Source of the DNA: Oceanospirillales bacterium
GTDB taxonomy: Bacteria; Pseudomonadota; Gammaproteobacteria; Pseudomonadales; Endozoicomonadaceae
DNA length: 64,000 bases
NCBI GenBank assembly: GCA_004762125.1
Contig: SIHQ01000002.1
Location: 62,001-126,000, forward strand
Direction: 5' to 3'
Positions within the stretch are counted from its first letter, which is position 1. The number at the start of each line of letters is the position of its first letter. Below the pieces are notes generated by a model. The model saw nothing but the letters and a program-made list of their open reading frames with translations, did no database searches and was not told where the DNA came from. This document shows, one piece after another, positions 35,047 to 43,951 of the stretch. The translations under genes and the position numbers were made by a program.

Positions 35047-36684
35047 CTAGAAGAATTTGTTACTAAGGAGCACTGTCACTAATGCAAAAAACATCGTGAG
35101 TCCGCCAGCAGCCTCTGTTGTTGACATGGCAGCATCGGTTTGAGGAGGCACTCCCTCAATAGCGAAGCTGTTTGACGCACTTGGCAGGTTTGTATCCATC
35201 CAATGGACGCGGGCTTCAAGATACTCCAGCATTTTATCAACTTCTTTGTCGTAGTATGTATGAATCGCGTTTGGCGTAAACTCTTGCAGTAAATTTGAGC
35301 TTTGAAGGCCGGGAGGAATATTGACTGCTGCAGTTTTCCATCGCATTTGATCCCTGATAACGGCACCACTGTCTTTGAGTGCACTGGCCCGAGCTAAGGC
35401 ATCACTCCTGATTCGATTGGTATCAAAGACCCGGCCGGTTTGTCTGTGATAAGTCCAGCGTTCATCCAGTTTTCGTGCAAAAGTGTCGTCTTTAGCCAGC
35501 TCTGCCCACCAACCAGGAACAGGAAGGCTATCGTCAGAAGGGTAGTTGTAGCCGCACAAAAATTGCCAACCATCGGTTTTGATGGCATCGCATTTAGCAG
35601 TGTTACCATAGGCTTCGTTGAAGTCCCAGACAGGACCTGCTTTCAATTTTGCATCTGCCCCTTTGTCTTTAAAGAAGAAAGTGCTGTGTCGGTAACCATC
35701 TGGATTCTTAGAAAGTTCCGTCAGCAGGAAATAGTCTGCAAACGAATCAAGGTCGATATATGTACCGTAATCTCCATGGGTGAAAACAGCCTGTTCAAAG
35801 CTGTACATGAAATCTTGAATGTGTTTTTTTTGTGCATCGGTAATATCGTCATTTTTGGGGTGTTCGTAGAGATACTCGGTATACAATGGGTAAGCGTTTC
35901 CCAGTTCAGAAGTGAGGCTGGTTATGTTTGAGTTCCAGCCTTCCCCCTTGACGCCCTTCGGATTATCAACAGCAATGATGTAACCGCCGTCAAGTGGGTC
36001 CTCAGTGTCCTTGAGTTTATTGATGTCTATTCGATTTTTATCCCGCTTTATTTTTTCTGTGAAGACATAGAGCCCATGGTAATGATACATTTCAGGAGTA
36101 GAGTTATCTCTCTGGTCAGTAATATAAAGTTCAGCAAATCTTGTTTTTGGTGCGTACGGGGCACCCATTTTTGAACTCAAATCAAACGACAGAGCATTCC
36201 GGATGTAGGTTCGGTCAATGAAAGGGCCTTTCGCTATCCAGTCTTCCTCTTCGGGCATTCCAAGAAGTGGAAGAGCGACATCCAGATCAACGGTTGCTTG
36301 ATTGGCATCAAGCAACCGTTTATTAAGAATAAAGCTGGAAAACAAGTTGTTGGTCGAATTTAAAGTACTTTGCAGCAGAGTTAGATTTTGAAATTCAATA
36401 CTAAAGCCTTCTTTTTCGAAGGCGAGGGTAGAGGCACCTTGTACTTCAATTCCTATCCCTGAAAAAAAATCAAACATGTCTTCACGAATGATACCGGTCG
36501 GAGGTCTGTTGTCTCCATTAGGACCATCGATGATGCCGAGACTGCTGATGATTTTAGGTTCGTTGGGAATAGTTGCTTTGAAGCTGTTGATAAATACCAG
36601 CGGCATGCTGGTTGTAGTACTATCGGGAAAGTAGGTATTGAGCTCTTCTGGATCAACCTCTGCATCTACATATTCAGTAGCCAT
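35047..36684 (-). CDS. CotH-family kinase-like protein with a C-terminal membrane anchor
   Basis: 545 aa of the CotH family, named for spore-coat protein kinases but widespread in non-spore-formers. Seen: the IEVQGASTLAFEKEGFSIEF segment (the family G-S-T-x-x-x-K/P pattern), IDRTYIRNALSFDL, FAELYITD, YVFTEKIKRDKNRIDI and the metal-binding GPVWDFNEAYGN with Trp353-Asp354. No N-terminal signal peptide is visible; the last 20 residues are a hydrophobic segment (LTMFFALVTVLLSNKFF). The start is supported by GAGG 11 bases upstream. The missing signal with a tail anchor is odd for a family usually exported. Its role is unknown; it sits among surface-type orphans. Confidence 0.82.
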   Translation of the reverse strand: MATEYVDAEVDPEELNTYFPDSTTTSMPLVFINSFKATIPNEPKIISSLGIIDGPNGDNRPPTGIIREDMFDFFSGIGIEVQGASTLAFEKEGFSIEFQNLTLLQSTLNSTNNLFSSFILNKRLLDANQATVDLDVALPLLGMPEEEDWIAKGPFIDRTYIRNALSFDLSSKMGAPYAPKTRFAELYITDQRDNSTPEMYHYHGLYVFTEKIKRDKNRIDINKLKDTEDPLDGGYIIAVDNPKGVKGEGWNSNITSLTSELGNAYPLYTEYLYEHPKNDDITDAQKKHIQDFMYSFEQAVFTHGDYGTYIDLDSFADYFLLTELSKNPDGYRHSTFFFKDKGADAKLKAGPVWDFNEAYGNTAKCDAIKTDGWQFLCGYNYPSDDSLPVPGWWAELAKDDTFARKLDERWTYHRQTGRVFDTNRIRSDALARASALKDSGAVIRDQMRWKTAAVNIPPGLQSSNLLQEFTPNAIHTYYDKEVDKMLEYLEARVHWMDTNLPSASNSFAIEGVPPQTDAAMSTTEAAGGLTMFFALVTVLLSNKFF

Positions 36685-37169
36685 TTTATATTTTCCTCGA
36701 TCATGAACTAAACGTCGCTAACCATTAGGAGCGTCGCTAATCACTGAGACTGAACGACACTCGTTCAATATAATGATGTGGTTGTCAGGGTTATGGATTT
36801 TTAAAAAACAATTTAAAATATAATTTATAATGAATAGATACCCATTCATTATAAAGGCGTAAAACTAATTCAGTTATATACGGTGATTCACTCTTGATTA
36901 GAAATGAGTAGTTGATTTTAAAAAAATGAGTAAGCTGCATAAGTTAATAATTATTGAGTCAGGCTTTTCATAGAGCTGACTATAGCAGCGCAACCTGATA
37001 CCTCTCTTACGATTTAGTCATAAGAAAAAGTGAAAAACACTCGACAAAATATAGATGATTATTCCTGTTTATTTTTGATACTTGTTGTCTTCAATTGATT
37101 CATTGTTGTTTATCTTTCAAGTGGATTTTAGTTATTTCGCTCGAGTGTTTTAAGTTACTTCTGATATTG
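36685..37169. other. A/T-rich intergenic region with an 11-bp inverted repeat
   Basis: No gene is supported in these 485 bases. The notable structure is TTATAATGAAT (36825-36835) with ATTCATTATAA (36844-36854) and an 8-base loop, about 140 bases upstream of the CotH-like start. It may be a regulator site or an A/T-rich terminator of the preceding beta-helix gene. Near 36712-36745 the motif CGTCGCTAA occurs twice. Confidence 0.5.
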
Positions 37170-38564
37170 TTAAAATTTGGTAGAAGGGAATTCAGACGTG
37201 TGGTATCGACCGTAGACAATGAAAGATACAAGGCCGGCAATTACGGCAAACTCAACAACAGTAGAAACTGTGGTGATCACTACGCCCGCAGTGAGTCCTC
37301 CATTGTTGACATCACTGGTTTGGACAGAGTAGGGCTCAGTAAACATAAAATTATTTCGAGTCAGTAGCTGACCACTGCAGTATGGATTAGTTGGACAGGT
37401 ATCTGCAAAAGGTGAACTCTGGTTGAAAAATTGTTCTTCCGTTTGTGTGAAAACTGGTTCAATAACCTGAGGAATATCACCAAGCAGAATGCCTTTACCG
37501 CTGCTGGTTGCAGCAACTGGTGGGATTTTTTCGTCAATGGAACCTGAGAAAATGTAGGCTCTCAGGGTTTCTTCGTCGGACTCAAGGAATTTAAAGGCAG
37601 AGTCCCCAATGTAAGGAAGGTTAGATTGGGAGATCATGGTAAAACCGCTGACCGTTGGTGTTGCTTGGTTTTCCAGAGTAATACCGTTTCGTTGCTGGCT
37701 CGTAATCGGAGAATAATCACCAAAAATAATAGTGTTACTCTTTATACTGCCGGAGCCGTTTTTCGTGTGTATTCCTGTCTGGGATGATATGGAATTGGGG
37801 AATCTGTTTAATTTAATGACATTATTATTGATCTCGACATTTTCAATCAGGTTCGAGTCAGAGGTGTTTGCTGTGGCAATTCGAATGCCATGTCTGGCGC
37901 CATTGTTCTCTATCCAGGTGTAGCGAACGATATGGTTGGTATTACCGGCGATGTTGTTACGATCAAGGTCATTGTCTGCGTAAATGGCACCATCCAGACC
38001 TAGTGGAGTGGCAAAGCTTGCCCAGCTGACTTTAAAACCACTGTTTCCCCGTGAGTAGATATAGGCACGAGTCTGAACATCAAATTGATTATATTGGCGC
38101 TCGTTAGCGGGTGTCATGTTGGTTGAATCTATTCTTACTCCAGTAACAGAACTGCCCTCTCCAAGAACAATCAGACAATAAATCGGGTCATCCCCAATAC
38201 TGAAATCGCCAGCCCAACCAAGGTCAAAAAAACCATTAGGGCCATCATTATCAGCTAATAGTGATGTGCCACTGGCCAGCTTTAGAGGTTTAGTTAAGCG
38301 AAAGGGGTTATTGCGTGCAGTAGTAGGGATGATAATCAATTTGTTGGTGTCTGCTGAGTCAACGATATCGTTAATGATGTCATTAGACGACATTTCAATA
38401 ACGTTTTGGCCTTCATACTGGTCACACACCTTCCTGTGTTCAGAACCCAAAGAATATCGATTACAAAAATTGTTCGGGGCTGCTATTGCTGTCAGAGAAA
38501 ACAGACTGATGGTTATAACAAGGCACGGGTTCGTTATCGAAACGATTTTTTCTGTGAGCTTCAT
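37170..38564 (-). CDS. Exported parallel beta-helix protein with C-terminal membrane span
   Basis: 464 aa. There is a signal peptide (CLVITISLFSLTAIA, before APNNF), and the body has the look of a right-handed beta-helix (pectate-lyase-like repeats): SSVTGVRIDST, NHIVRYTWIENNGARHGIRIAT, DSNLIENVEINNNVIKL, GSIKSNTIIFGDYS. It ends with one hydrophobic span (TVVEFAVIAGLVSFIVYG) and a short tail, giving a type I surface topology. No pectate-lyase catalytic residues can be assigned. The ATG has GGAG nine bases upstream. It could be a polysaccharide-binding or -degrading protein; the substrate is unknown. Confidence 0.65.
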   Translation of the reverse strand: MKLTEKIVSITNPCLVITISLFSLTAIAAPNNFCNRYSLGSEHRKVCDQYEGQNVIEMSSNDIINDIVDSADTNKLIIIPTTARNNPFRLTKPLKLASGTSLLADNDGPNGFFDLGWAGDFSIGDDPIYCLIVLGEGSSVTGVRIDSTNMTPANERQYNQFDVQTRAYIYSRGNSGFKVSWASFATPLGLDGAIYADNDLDRNNIAGNTNHIVRYTWIENNGARHGIRIATANTSDSNLIENVEINNNVIKLNRFPNSISSQTGIHTKNGSGSIKSNTIIFGDYSPITSQQRNGITLENQATPTVSGFTMISQSNLPYIGDSAFKFLESDEETLRAYIFSGSIDEKIPPVAATSSGKGILLGDIPQVIEPVFTQTEEQFFNQSSPFADTCPTNPYCSGQLLTRNNFMFTEPYSVQTSDVNNGGLTAGVVITTVSTVVEFAVIAGLVSFIVYGRYHTSEFPSTKF

Positions 38565-38795
38565 GATTTAACTCCAATGGAGTGTGGGTAATCAAGCAGG
38601 GATATTAATGCTGTTTTCAATATCACAGCTTAGAAAAAATATCAGGACTAGCAAGTTTTCAAAAAAAGGATTTAGTATATTGTGATAAATATGGGATGGA
38701 GATGGAAAAGTGATTCAGATGTTAGTAAAAAAGATCGTTAAATTGAGCAAGCTGTACTAATAAACAAAGGGAGATTTTTACAGAGATAGTGATAC

Positions 38796-40343
38796 ATGAA
38801 ACAACTTTTACGGTGCTGTTTCTGGATGGGTATTCTTTTCTCAGGTGTGCTGCTGGCTGCGGATAACGACGGCCAGAATTCGACCAGTGCATCTGTTAGA
38901 GGATTTCGAATAACGACTGAAACAGATGAATTGAACAGAGGAGAGGAATCGATTCAAGCGATGGTAGGAGAAGCAGCTCTAGATCAGAAAAAAAGGTTTA
39001 TTGATCAGGTGTTGGGATTGAACATTAAAAAAACCATGGCTAACGAAGCCAGTGCGTCTTATTTTAATTTTTTTTCCAAAGAGAGTCGTTCTCTGAATGA
39101 TTACACTTCTGCCATCTATAATGCTCTTATTTATAGAATGCCGGTTCTTGCCGTTCACTTGGCTGTTAACGTTCTCGGGCAACTCGTATCCAGTGAGAAA
39201 AGAGTGGGTGCATTGAGGACTGTTCTTGGACCACTCGTATCCAGTGAGGAAAAGATGATTGCACTGGATGCTTTTCTTATGCCTGTTGCATTTGCAATAA
39301 CTGGAACTGCGCTGGATATTGGTTATGTCTATTGGCCAGAAAATTGGTATGTCCTTGAGAGTGATGAAAGTATAGTTTTTGCTACATGTGCAACATTGAC
39401 TGCTGGGTTGGGCGGAGTTGTAGCGCCTGCTGTTGGGGGGTGTCCGTGTTATTATTCGTGCGATGAAAAATTTTCTGTAGCAAGGTTTTTGGGAGGCTTG
39501 GGGGGAAGTACGAGCAACTTTTTTTTTACCGCACTGAGTCTGCTTAATACACCCGTTGTAACGGATATCTTAAAAAATGAACCCAGCGCTCTTATCAGGA
39601 CCATGAATGCGGTTGGTGGATGGAAGAGGACTATTCGACTGTTTGCAGCGGAAGATACAACCAGTCCGATTTTGAAATGGATGGCTGATCACAAAAGAAA
39701 TGAAACAGCCATTTACAAGGTATACAAACCTGAAGATAACCCTTGCTTGACTAACAGGGATAGAAAAAACCCGGAAACAAAGGAAGAGTGTGAGTTTGCG
39801 GATCGTGTTGAAGGGCTTTATCAAACACATACAGTCATTGAACCCGGAGGAATAAGAGTTGAACTGCTGATAGCTGAAGGATACGGACTTGAGTTTGAAA
39901 AAGTAGACGTGCCGGAGAAGTTGACCAGAGACGTGATAGTGAAGGCTTTTGAGCAATCTAATGCCTTATTAGAAGCCAGTCGTATGGTCAAGGGGTATAA
40001 AATCACCGGGGATCTTAAAGAGGACAAATTTCAGTGTCTGGTTGTGACTACCAGTGAAGACCGCAAAACAGTCCATATCAGTTTACAGACATTGGCTGAG
40101 AAAGATGAAAATGGTTGGCTAGGTTTCTTTACATACAAAGTCATTAATCTCTTCGGTGCATTTACATCACACTCGATTACCAGTTTCTCATTGCCAGCCG
40201 GAGCAGATGTGGGAGACATTGCTGATGAATTTCTGAAACTATTTGAAGATTCAGACAGTCACGTAGTGTTGTTCAAAGTCAGGCAGTTTGCCGCTCCTGA
40301 TGAAGGAGAAGGTTTGTTGGAGCACGAAAGAATCGAACTCTGA
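38796..40343 (+). CDS. Exported hypothetical protein, 515 aa
   Basis: Not recognised. It has a signal peptide (CCFWMGILFSGVLLA, before ADNDG). A small internal duplication is visible near residues 127-148 (LGQLVSSEK and LGPLVSSEEK). Next comes a hydrophobic Gly-rich stretch with cysteines (GLGGVVAPAVGGCPCYYSC), then hydrophobic segments, and a more soluble C-terminal half with a helix-rich region (RDVIVKAFEQSNALLEA). Probably membrane-associated in the periplasm. It is divergent from the beta-helix gene and followed by its own terminator. Confidence 0.55.
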   Translation: MKQLLRCCFWMGILFSGVLLAADNDGQNSTSASVRGFRITTETDELNRGEESIQAMVGEAALDQKKRFIDQVLGLNIKKTMANEASASYFNFFSKESRSLNDYTSAIYNALIYRMPVLAVHLAVNVLGQLVSSEKRVGALRTVLGPLVSSEEKMIALDAFLMPVAFAITGTALDIGYVYWPENWYVLESDESIVFATCATLTAGLGGVVAPAVGGCPCYYSCDEKFSVARFLGGLGGSTSNFFFTALSLLNTPVVTDILKNEPSALIRTMNAVGGWKRTIRLFAAEDTTSPILKWMADHKRNETAIYKVYKPEDNPCLTNRDRKNPETKEECEFADRVEGLYQTHTVIEPGGIRVELLIAEGYGLEFEKVDVPEKLTRDVIVKAFEQSNALLEASRMVKGYKITGDLKEDKFQCLVVTTSEDRKTVHISLQTLAEKDENGWLGFFTYKVINLFGAFTSHSITSFSLPAGADVGDIADEFLKLFEDSDSHVVLFKVRQFAAPDEGEGLLEHERIEL

Positions 40344-40371
40344 ACAAGGTGAAAATATGCGTAAACTCACC

Positions 40372-40403
40372 AGCCATCAGCTAAAACTGATGGCTTTAAC
40401 TTT
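40372..40403 (+). terminator. Terminator of the 515-aa protein gene
   Basis: The stem AGCCATCAG (40372-40380) / CTGATGGCT (40387-40395) is perfect with loop CTAAAA and is followed by TTAACTTTTC. Confidence 0.75.
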
Positions 40404-40439
40404 TCAGGATATTACTAAAGCTGGATAATTTTTCTGAGA

Positions 40440-41870
40440 TCAATTGGCTTGTTCATAAAGCTTTTCAGGCAGTTCGTCTTCATAGTTTCCGATGCCTTTA
40501 TCGACGATAGGAAGAAACAAATATTTATGGAACCGCTCTGTGTCTTTTTGTGTCAGTTGTTCTCCGTTTCGTCCTTTCCAATAGTTGTACAGTTGTGTCA
40601 CCCAAATAAGTCCCATTTTCAATTCATCTTCAGTCATTGAATTGTATTTTGGAGAAAAATGATAAGCTTCAACTGTTTGCTGACTTCCCAGTATATTGTT
40701 AACACTATTGAATGAATGTTTGTCTAATCGTAAAAAACCTTTGGTGTAATTAAAATTAAATTCATGAAAAGCATCAAATAAAAATAACATGATAGATTTC
40801 TCTATCCCTGGAGATGATTGAAAATGCTCTTTTGCTCCAGAAACAGCCGCCGTTATAAAGGAATGACGACTTTCGATACTTTCTAAGTAGCCTGATCCAG
40901 ATATGTATTTATAGCTAGCATGGATTTTAGTATGGCGAATATCGTGAGCCATAAACATCCATGGAGTATTGAGAGCACCATCTGCATTAATAGCATACTG
41001 ATTCATTAAACCCACAGGGTACAAGGGTATGTGGGCAATATTCACAAAGTCATCTAAATCCATCTCGTTAAAACTGGGGTATAAAATAATATCTGTGTTT
41101 TTAATATGGTCTCTTATGTCTGACAAATGCATAGGGTCGCATTCATGAGTGAATTCTTCAGTGGGAAGTAAATTATTTTTTTGAAAGTTATAAAGATAAT
41201 ACAGTGAGTTTACAGGTTCTTTGTACTCAGCCATAATCAATGGATAGCTAGGTATATCTGTTCTTTTACATGAAGAATTCGAATTATAACCACTTATTCT
41301 TTTTTCGGACTCTTTAACACTTAGAGCGTCGAGTAGAGGTGCTGTTACTTTTTCATAAACAGAAAAGTCATAGATAAGATTAAAGGCAATGATTTCACGT
41401 ATTGTTTTAATATACGATGGCTTCTCCTGTCTTAATAACTCATCAATACGCAATAACATTTGAGAATACGCTATCTGCTCCAGATATTCGATTGGCTCTG
41501 CAAATTGTGATCCTGAAAAAATATGTAAAATCATTAATCTGATATTTTGTAAAGTTACTTTCAATTCGGGTATGGAAAATTCGTCTTCCAGACCTTTTTC
41601 TTTCAAGCGCTTTCGTTCTTCTGTTTTTGTTTTATACCAATCCATACTGCGACTACTGTCTTCAATAATCTCTTTAAACGCTGGGTCATACATCAAATCC
41701 AGATTGATGGGGGGAGATGGCATAGATGCCCATGAAGAAGGTGCGCTGGCCTTATCGCTAAGTTGGAAAGCCTCAGAGTTGGTACAGTTGAATGCAAAAA
41801 CAATGAAGAATACAGCCCGTAGAGTGTTAGAAAACGACTGAATACGAGTGCTATGTTGACATGAGATCAT
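40440..41870 (-). CDS. Exported protein of an HD-x2-H family (paralogue A)
   Basis: 476 aa, not a family I can name. The start is ATG 41870, because GGAGGATATT directly precedes it and a signal peptide follows (NTLRAVFFIVFAFNCTNSEA). It shares a run of motifs with the gene at 56169: DIILYPSFNEMDLDDF, then P-x-GL, ADG, TP, and an HD-x2-H motif (AHDIRHTKIH, His309, Asp310, His313). The conserved Asp/His pattern suggests a metal-dependent site, but this is inference. Convergent with the 515-aa gene. Confidence 0.6.
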   Translation of the reverse strand: MISCQHSTRIQSFSNTLRAVFFIVFAFNCTNSEAFQLSDKASAPSSWASMPSPPINLDLMYDPAFKEIIEDSSRSMDWYKTKTEERKRLKEKGLEDEFSIPELKVTLQNIRLMILHIFSGSQFAEPIEYLEQIAYSQMLLRIDELLRQEKPSYIKTIREIIAFNLIYDFSVYEKVTAPLLDALSVKESEKRISGYNSNSSCKRTDIPSYPLIMAEYKEPVNSLYYLYNFQKNNLLPTEEFTHECDPMHLSDIRDHIKNTDIILYPSFNEMDLDDFVNIAHIPLYPVGLMNQYAINADGALNTPWMFMAHDIRHTKIHASYKYISGSGYLESIESRHSFITAAVSGAKEHFQSSPGIEKSIMLFLFDAFHEFNFNYTKGFLRLDKHSFNSVNNILGSQQTVEAYHFSPKYNSMTEDELKMGLIWVTQLYNYWKGRNGEQLTQKDTERFHKYLFLPIVDKGIGNYEDELPEKLYEQAN

Positions 41871-42003
41871 AGTAATATCCTCCATGAGATGTGATTTCAC
41901 CACATCCTTTGTGGCTCTCTGAAATATGAGACCGATATTTTCAGAGGTAGTTCCAATTTTGATGTTTTGATGGGATAAATGGCACAGGAAACACGCTCAT
42001 TAA

Positions 42004-42237
42004 AGAAGCGAAAGCGTTATAACTAAAGTCGTACGACTGGCAATACAAGTAACTAATAGTACGATTTATTTTAGTGCCGAAGGCTATTGGAACGATGGTT
42101 TTAGCGCGGAAAAGCAGAGCGTTCCCTTTGTTAAAAATAGAAAGGAATGTCTGGCTGGTAAACCGCTCTTTGATATGGATAAAACTCATAGCATGCTAAG
42201 TGAGCGATGGGCTGTGGCCGAAATACCTCGAGTTTAA
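42004..42237 (+). pseudogene. Possible C-terminal remnant of an unidentified gene
   Basis: A 77-codon frame open from a stop at 42001 to TAA at 42235, with protein-like content (YFSAEGYWNDGFSAEKQ, CLAGKPLFDMDK, LSERWAVAEIPRV) but no usable start near its beginning. The antisense frame over the same bases looks less protein-like. It may be the tail of a gene lost by deletion before the ccm promoter. Confidence 0.3.
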
Positions 42238-42301
42238 TCATTGAATAAGCTTTGAATCTATCGATCAAAGCCAAATTAATATCTATCGAAATCACTCAAT
42301 T

Positions 42302-42315
42302 TTGATATGAATCAA
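42302..42315 (+). promoter_or_regulatory. FNR/ANR box upstream of the ccm operon
   Basis: TTGATATGAATCAA is a perfect TTGAT-N4-ATCAA palindrome centred about 185 bases before ccmA. A class II start site would fall near 42350, with GATAGT (42339-42344) as a weak -10. A TATAAT at 42375-42380 could be a second -10. Confidence 0.7.
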
Positions 42316-42412
42316 TAAGATGATATTTACTCTATCTGGATAGTTTATTTGTTCGGAATTCAGGCAGAATTCTATATAATTCATCACAAGTTAACCGCTG
42401 AGCGGTGAAATA

Positions 42413-42481
42413 ATGATCAGCTATGTTGAGCTCCATCCTTCCGGTGTCGAAGCGTTTACCCTTCCCGGAACAAGATTATAA
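42413..42481 (+). CDS. Possible 22-aa leader ORF before ccmA
   Basis: A short frame beginning MISYVELHPSGVEAF and ending 12 bases before the ccmA start. It has only a weak ribosome-binding site. It could be a translated leader or chance. Confidence 0.25.
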   Translation: MISYVELHPSGVEAFTLPGTRL

Positions 42482-42493
42482 AAGGAACATCAT

Positions 42494-43171
42494 TTGCTCG
42501 AGGTTGTACAGCTGAGATGTGAGCGGGATGATCGAGTCCTGTTCTCCGAACTTTCCATGAAATTATCCCTTGGCGAACTGCTGCAGATTGAAGGTGCCAA
42601 CGGTTCTGGTAAAACCACCCTGTTACGCATTCTGGCCGGTCTGTCCGGTGATTTTCAGGGCAATATTTTCTGGAAAGAAAAAAAACTCTCGAGCATGTAC
42701 GCAGATTTTCGTCTTTCTACTTTCTACTTTGGTCATAAACCAGCGGTAAAGGCGGAACTGACGCCGGTAGAAAATATCCGCTGGCGTGCAAGCCTGCGCA
42801 ATGAATCGCCTTCAGAAGATCGTATTTTTAGTGCTCTGGAACAGGTGAACCTAGCCGGTTTTGAAGAGGTGGCCTGTGGGCACCTTTCTGCAGGACAGCA
42901 TCGCCGTGTCGCTTTGGCCGATCTGTCTATCTCTGTTTCTCCCCTATGGATTCTGGATGAACCTTTTACGGCTATTGACGTCCATGGCGTCGCCTGGCTT
43001 GAAACAGTGTTGGCGAAACATGTTAAAGAAGGCGGAATGGTGATTATTACCAGTCATCAGAGTCTGTCTGACATTTCCGGTACGGTACGCAAAGTAAAAC
43101 TGGATGACTTTGCCGGAGGCTTTCTGGAAGATGAGTTTGATGACGAAATGGATTCGGGAGCCTTCCTGTGA
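42494..43171 (+). CDS. ccmA: Cytochrome c biogenesis ATP-binding protein CcmA
   Basis: ABC ATPase of the CcmABCD complex; its ATP hydrolysis releases holo-CcmE. Walker A is GANGSGKTT, the signature LSAGQHRRVAL and Walker B LWILDEPFTAID, then the switch His in SHQSL. Length is 225 aa. The start is a TTG with AAAGGA eight bases upstream; no ATG fits the conserved N-terminus (MLEVVQLRCERDDRVLF). First gene of a nine-gene ccm operon, overlapping ccmB by four bases. Confidence 0.93.
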   Translation: MLEVVQLRCERDDRVLFSELSMKLSLGELLQIEGANGSGKTTLLRILAGLSGDFQGNIFWKEKKLSSMYADFRLSTFYFGHKPAVKAELTPVENIRWRASLRNESPSEDRIFSALEQVNLAGFEEVACGHLSAGQHRRVALADLSISVSPLWILDEPFTAIDVHGVAWLETVLAKHVKEGGMVIITSHQSLSDISGTVRKVKLDDFAGGFLEDEFDDEMDSGAFL

Positions 43172-43866
43172 GCGTTGACGTACAGCAGCTGGAAGGGCGC
43201 AAAGCCATGATGGGGTTGATCCGTCGTGATCTGAAACTGGCTTTCAGAACACCGGGTCAAAGCCTCAATCCTGTTGTATTTTATCTGATGGTTGCCAGCT
43301 TATTCCCATTAGGTATTGCTCCGGAAAGAGAAACACTGTCCCAATTGGCCGGCGGCATTGTCTGGATTGGAGCACTTCTCGCCGTTCTTCTTTCTCTGGA
43401 TTCCCTATTCAAAGGCGATAATGACGACGGTTCACTGGATCAGTTGTTGCTGTCGCCACATCCATTGCCATTGCTGGTTCTGGGTAAAGTAATTGCTCAC
43501 TGGCTTACTACAGGAGTCGCCTTGATTGTGATGGCACCGGTATTGGCACTGATGCTTCATCTTCCTGAACGAGCGTTTCCTGCATTGATGGCTAGTCTGT
43601 TGCTGGGAACGCCTCTGATGAGTCTGGCCGGTGGTATTGGTGCCGCTCTGACAGTAAGAGTTCAGCGAAGTGGAGTATTAATAACATTGCTATCACTGCC
43701 TTTGTATATTCCGGTTCTGATTTTTGGAACAGGAGCCGTGCAGTCTGCAGTGGATGGAATGGGATACGCAGGTCATTTATTGTGGCTAGGCGCATTTCTG
43801 GTGATGGGACTGTGTCTTGCTCCTATTGCTATTGCCGCAGCACTACGTATTGTGGTTGACGGCTAA
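43168..43866 (+). CDS. ccmB: Haem export/maturation permease CcmB
   Basis: Integral membrane partner of CcmA. 232 aa with about six hydrophobic spans; the FRTPGQSLNPVVFYLMVASLFPL-type N-terminus and the DGSLDQLLLSP loop are typical of CcmB. It overlaps ccmA by four bases; ccmC follows after a gap of 85 bases. Confidence 0.93.
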   Translation: MSVDVQQLEGRKAMMGLIRRDLKLAFRTPGQSLNPVVFYLMVASLFPLGIAPERETLSQLAGGIVWIGALLAVLLSLDSLFKGDNDDGSLDQLLLSPHPLPLLVLGKVIAHWLTTGVALIVMAPVLALMLHLPERAFPALMASLLLGTPLMSLAGGIGAALTVRVQRSGVLITLLSLPLYIPVLIFGTGAVQSAVDGMGYAGHLLWLGAFLVMGLCLAPIAIAAALRIVVDG

Positions 43867-43951
43867 CCGTCGGGCGGTTGAAAAAACAGCAGTTTGTAGA
43901 ACCTGAAACTGCGGACTTACAGTGATTTGGTATGCGGATATAAGAAAGACG

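Noticed and set aside
41941-42189. 82-codon minus-strand frame before the ccm operon
   Set aside because: The plus strand over the same bases reads more like protein, and this frame has no good ribosome-binding site.
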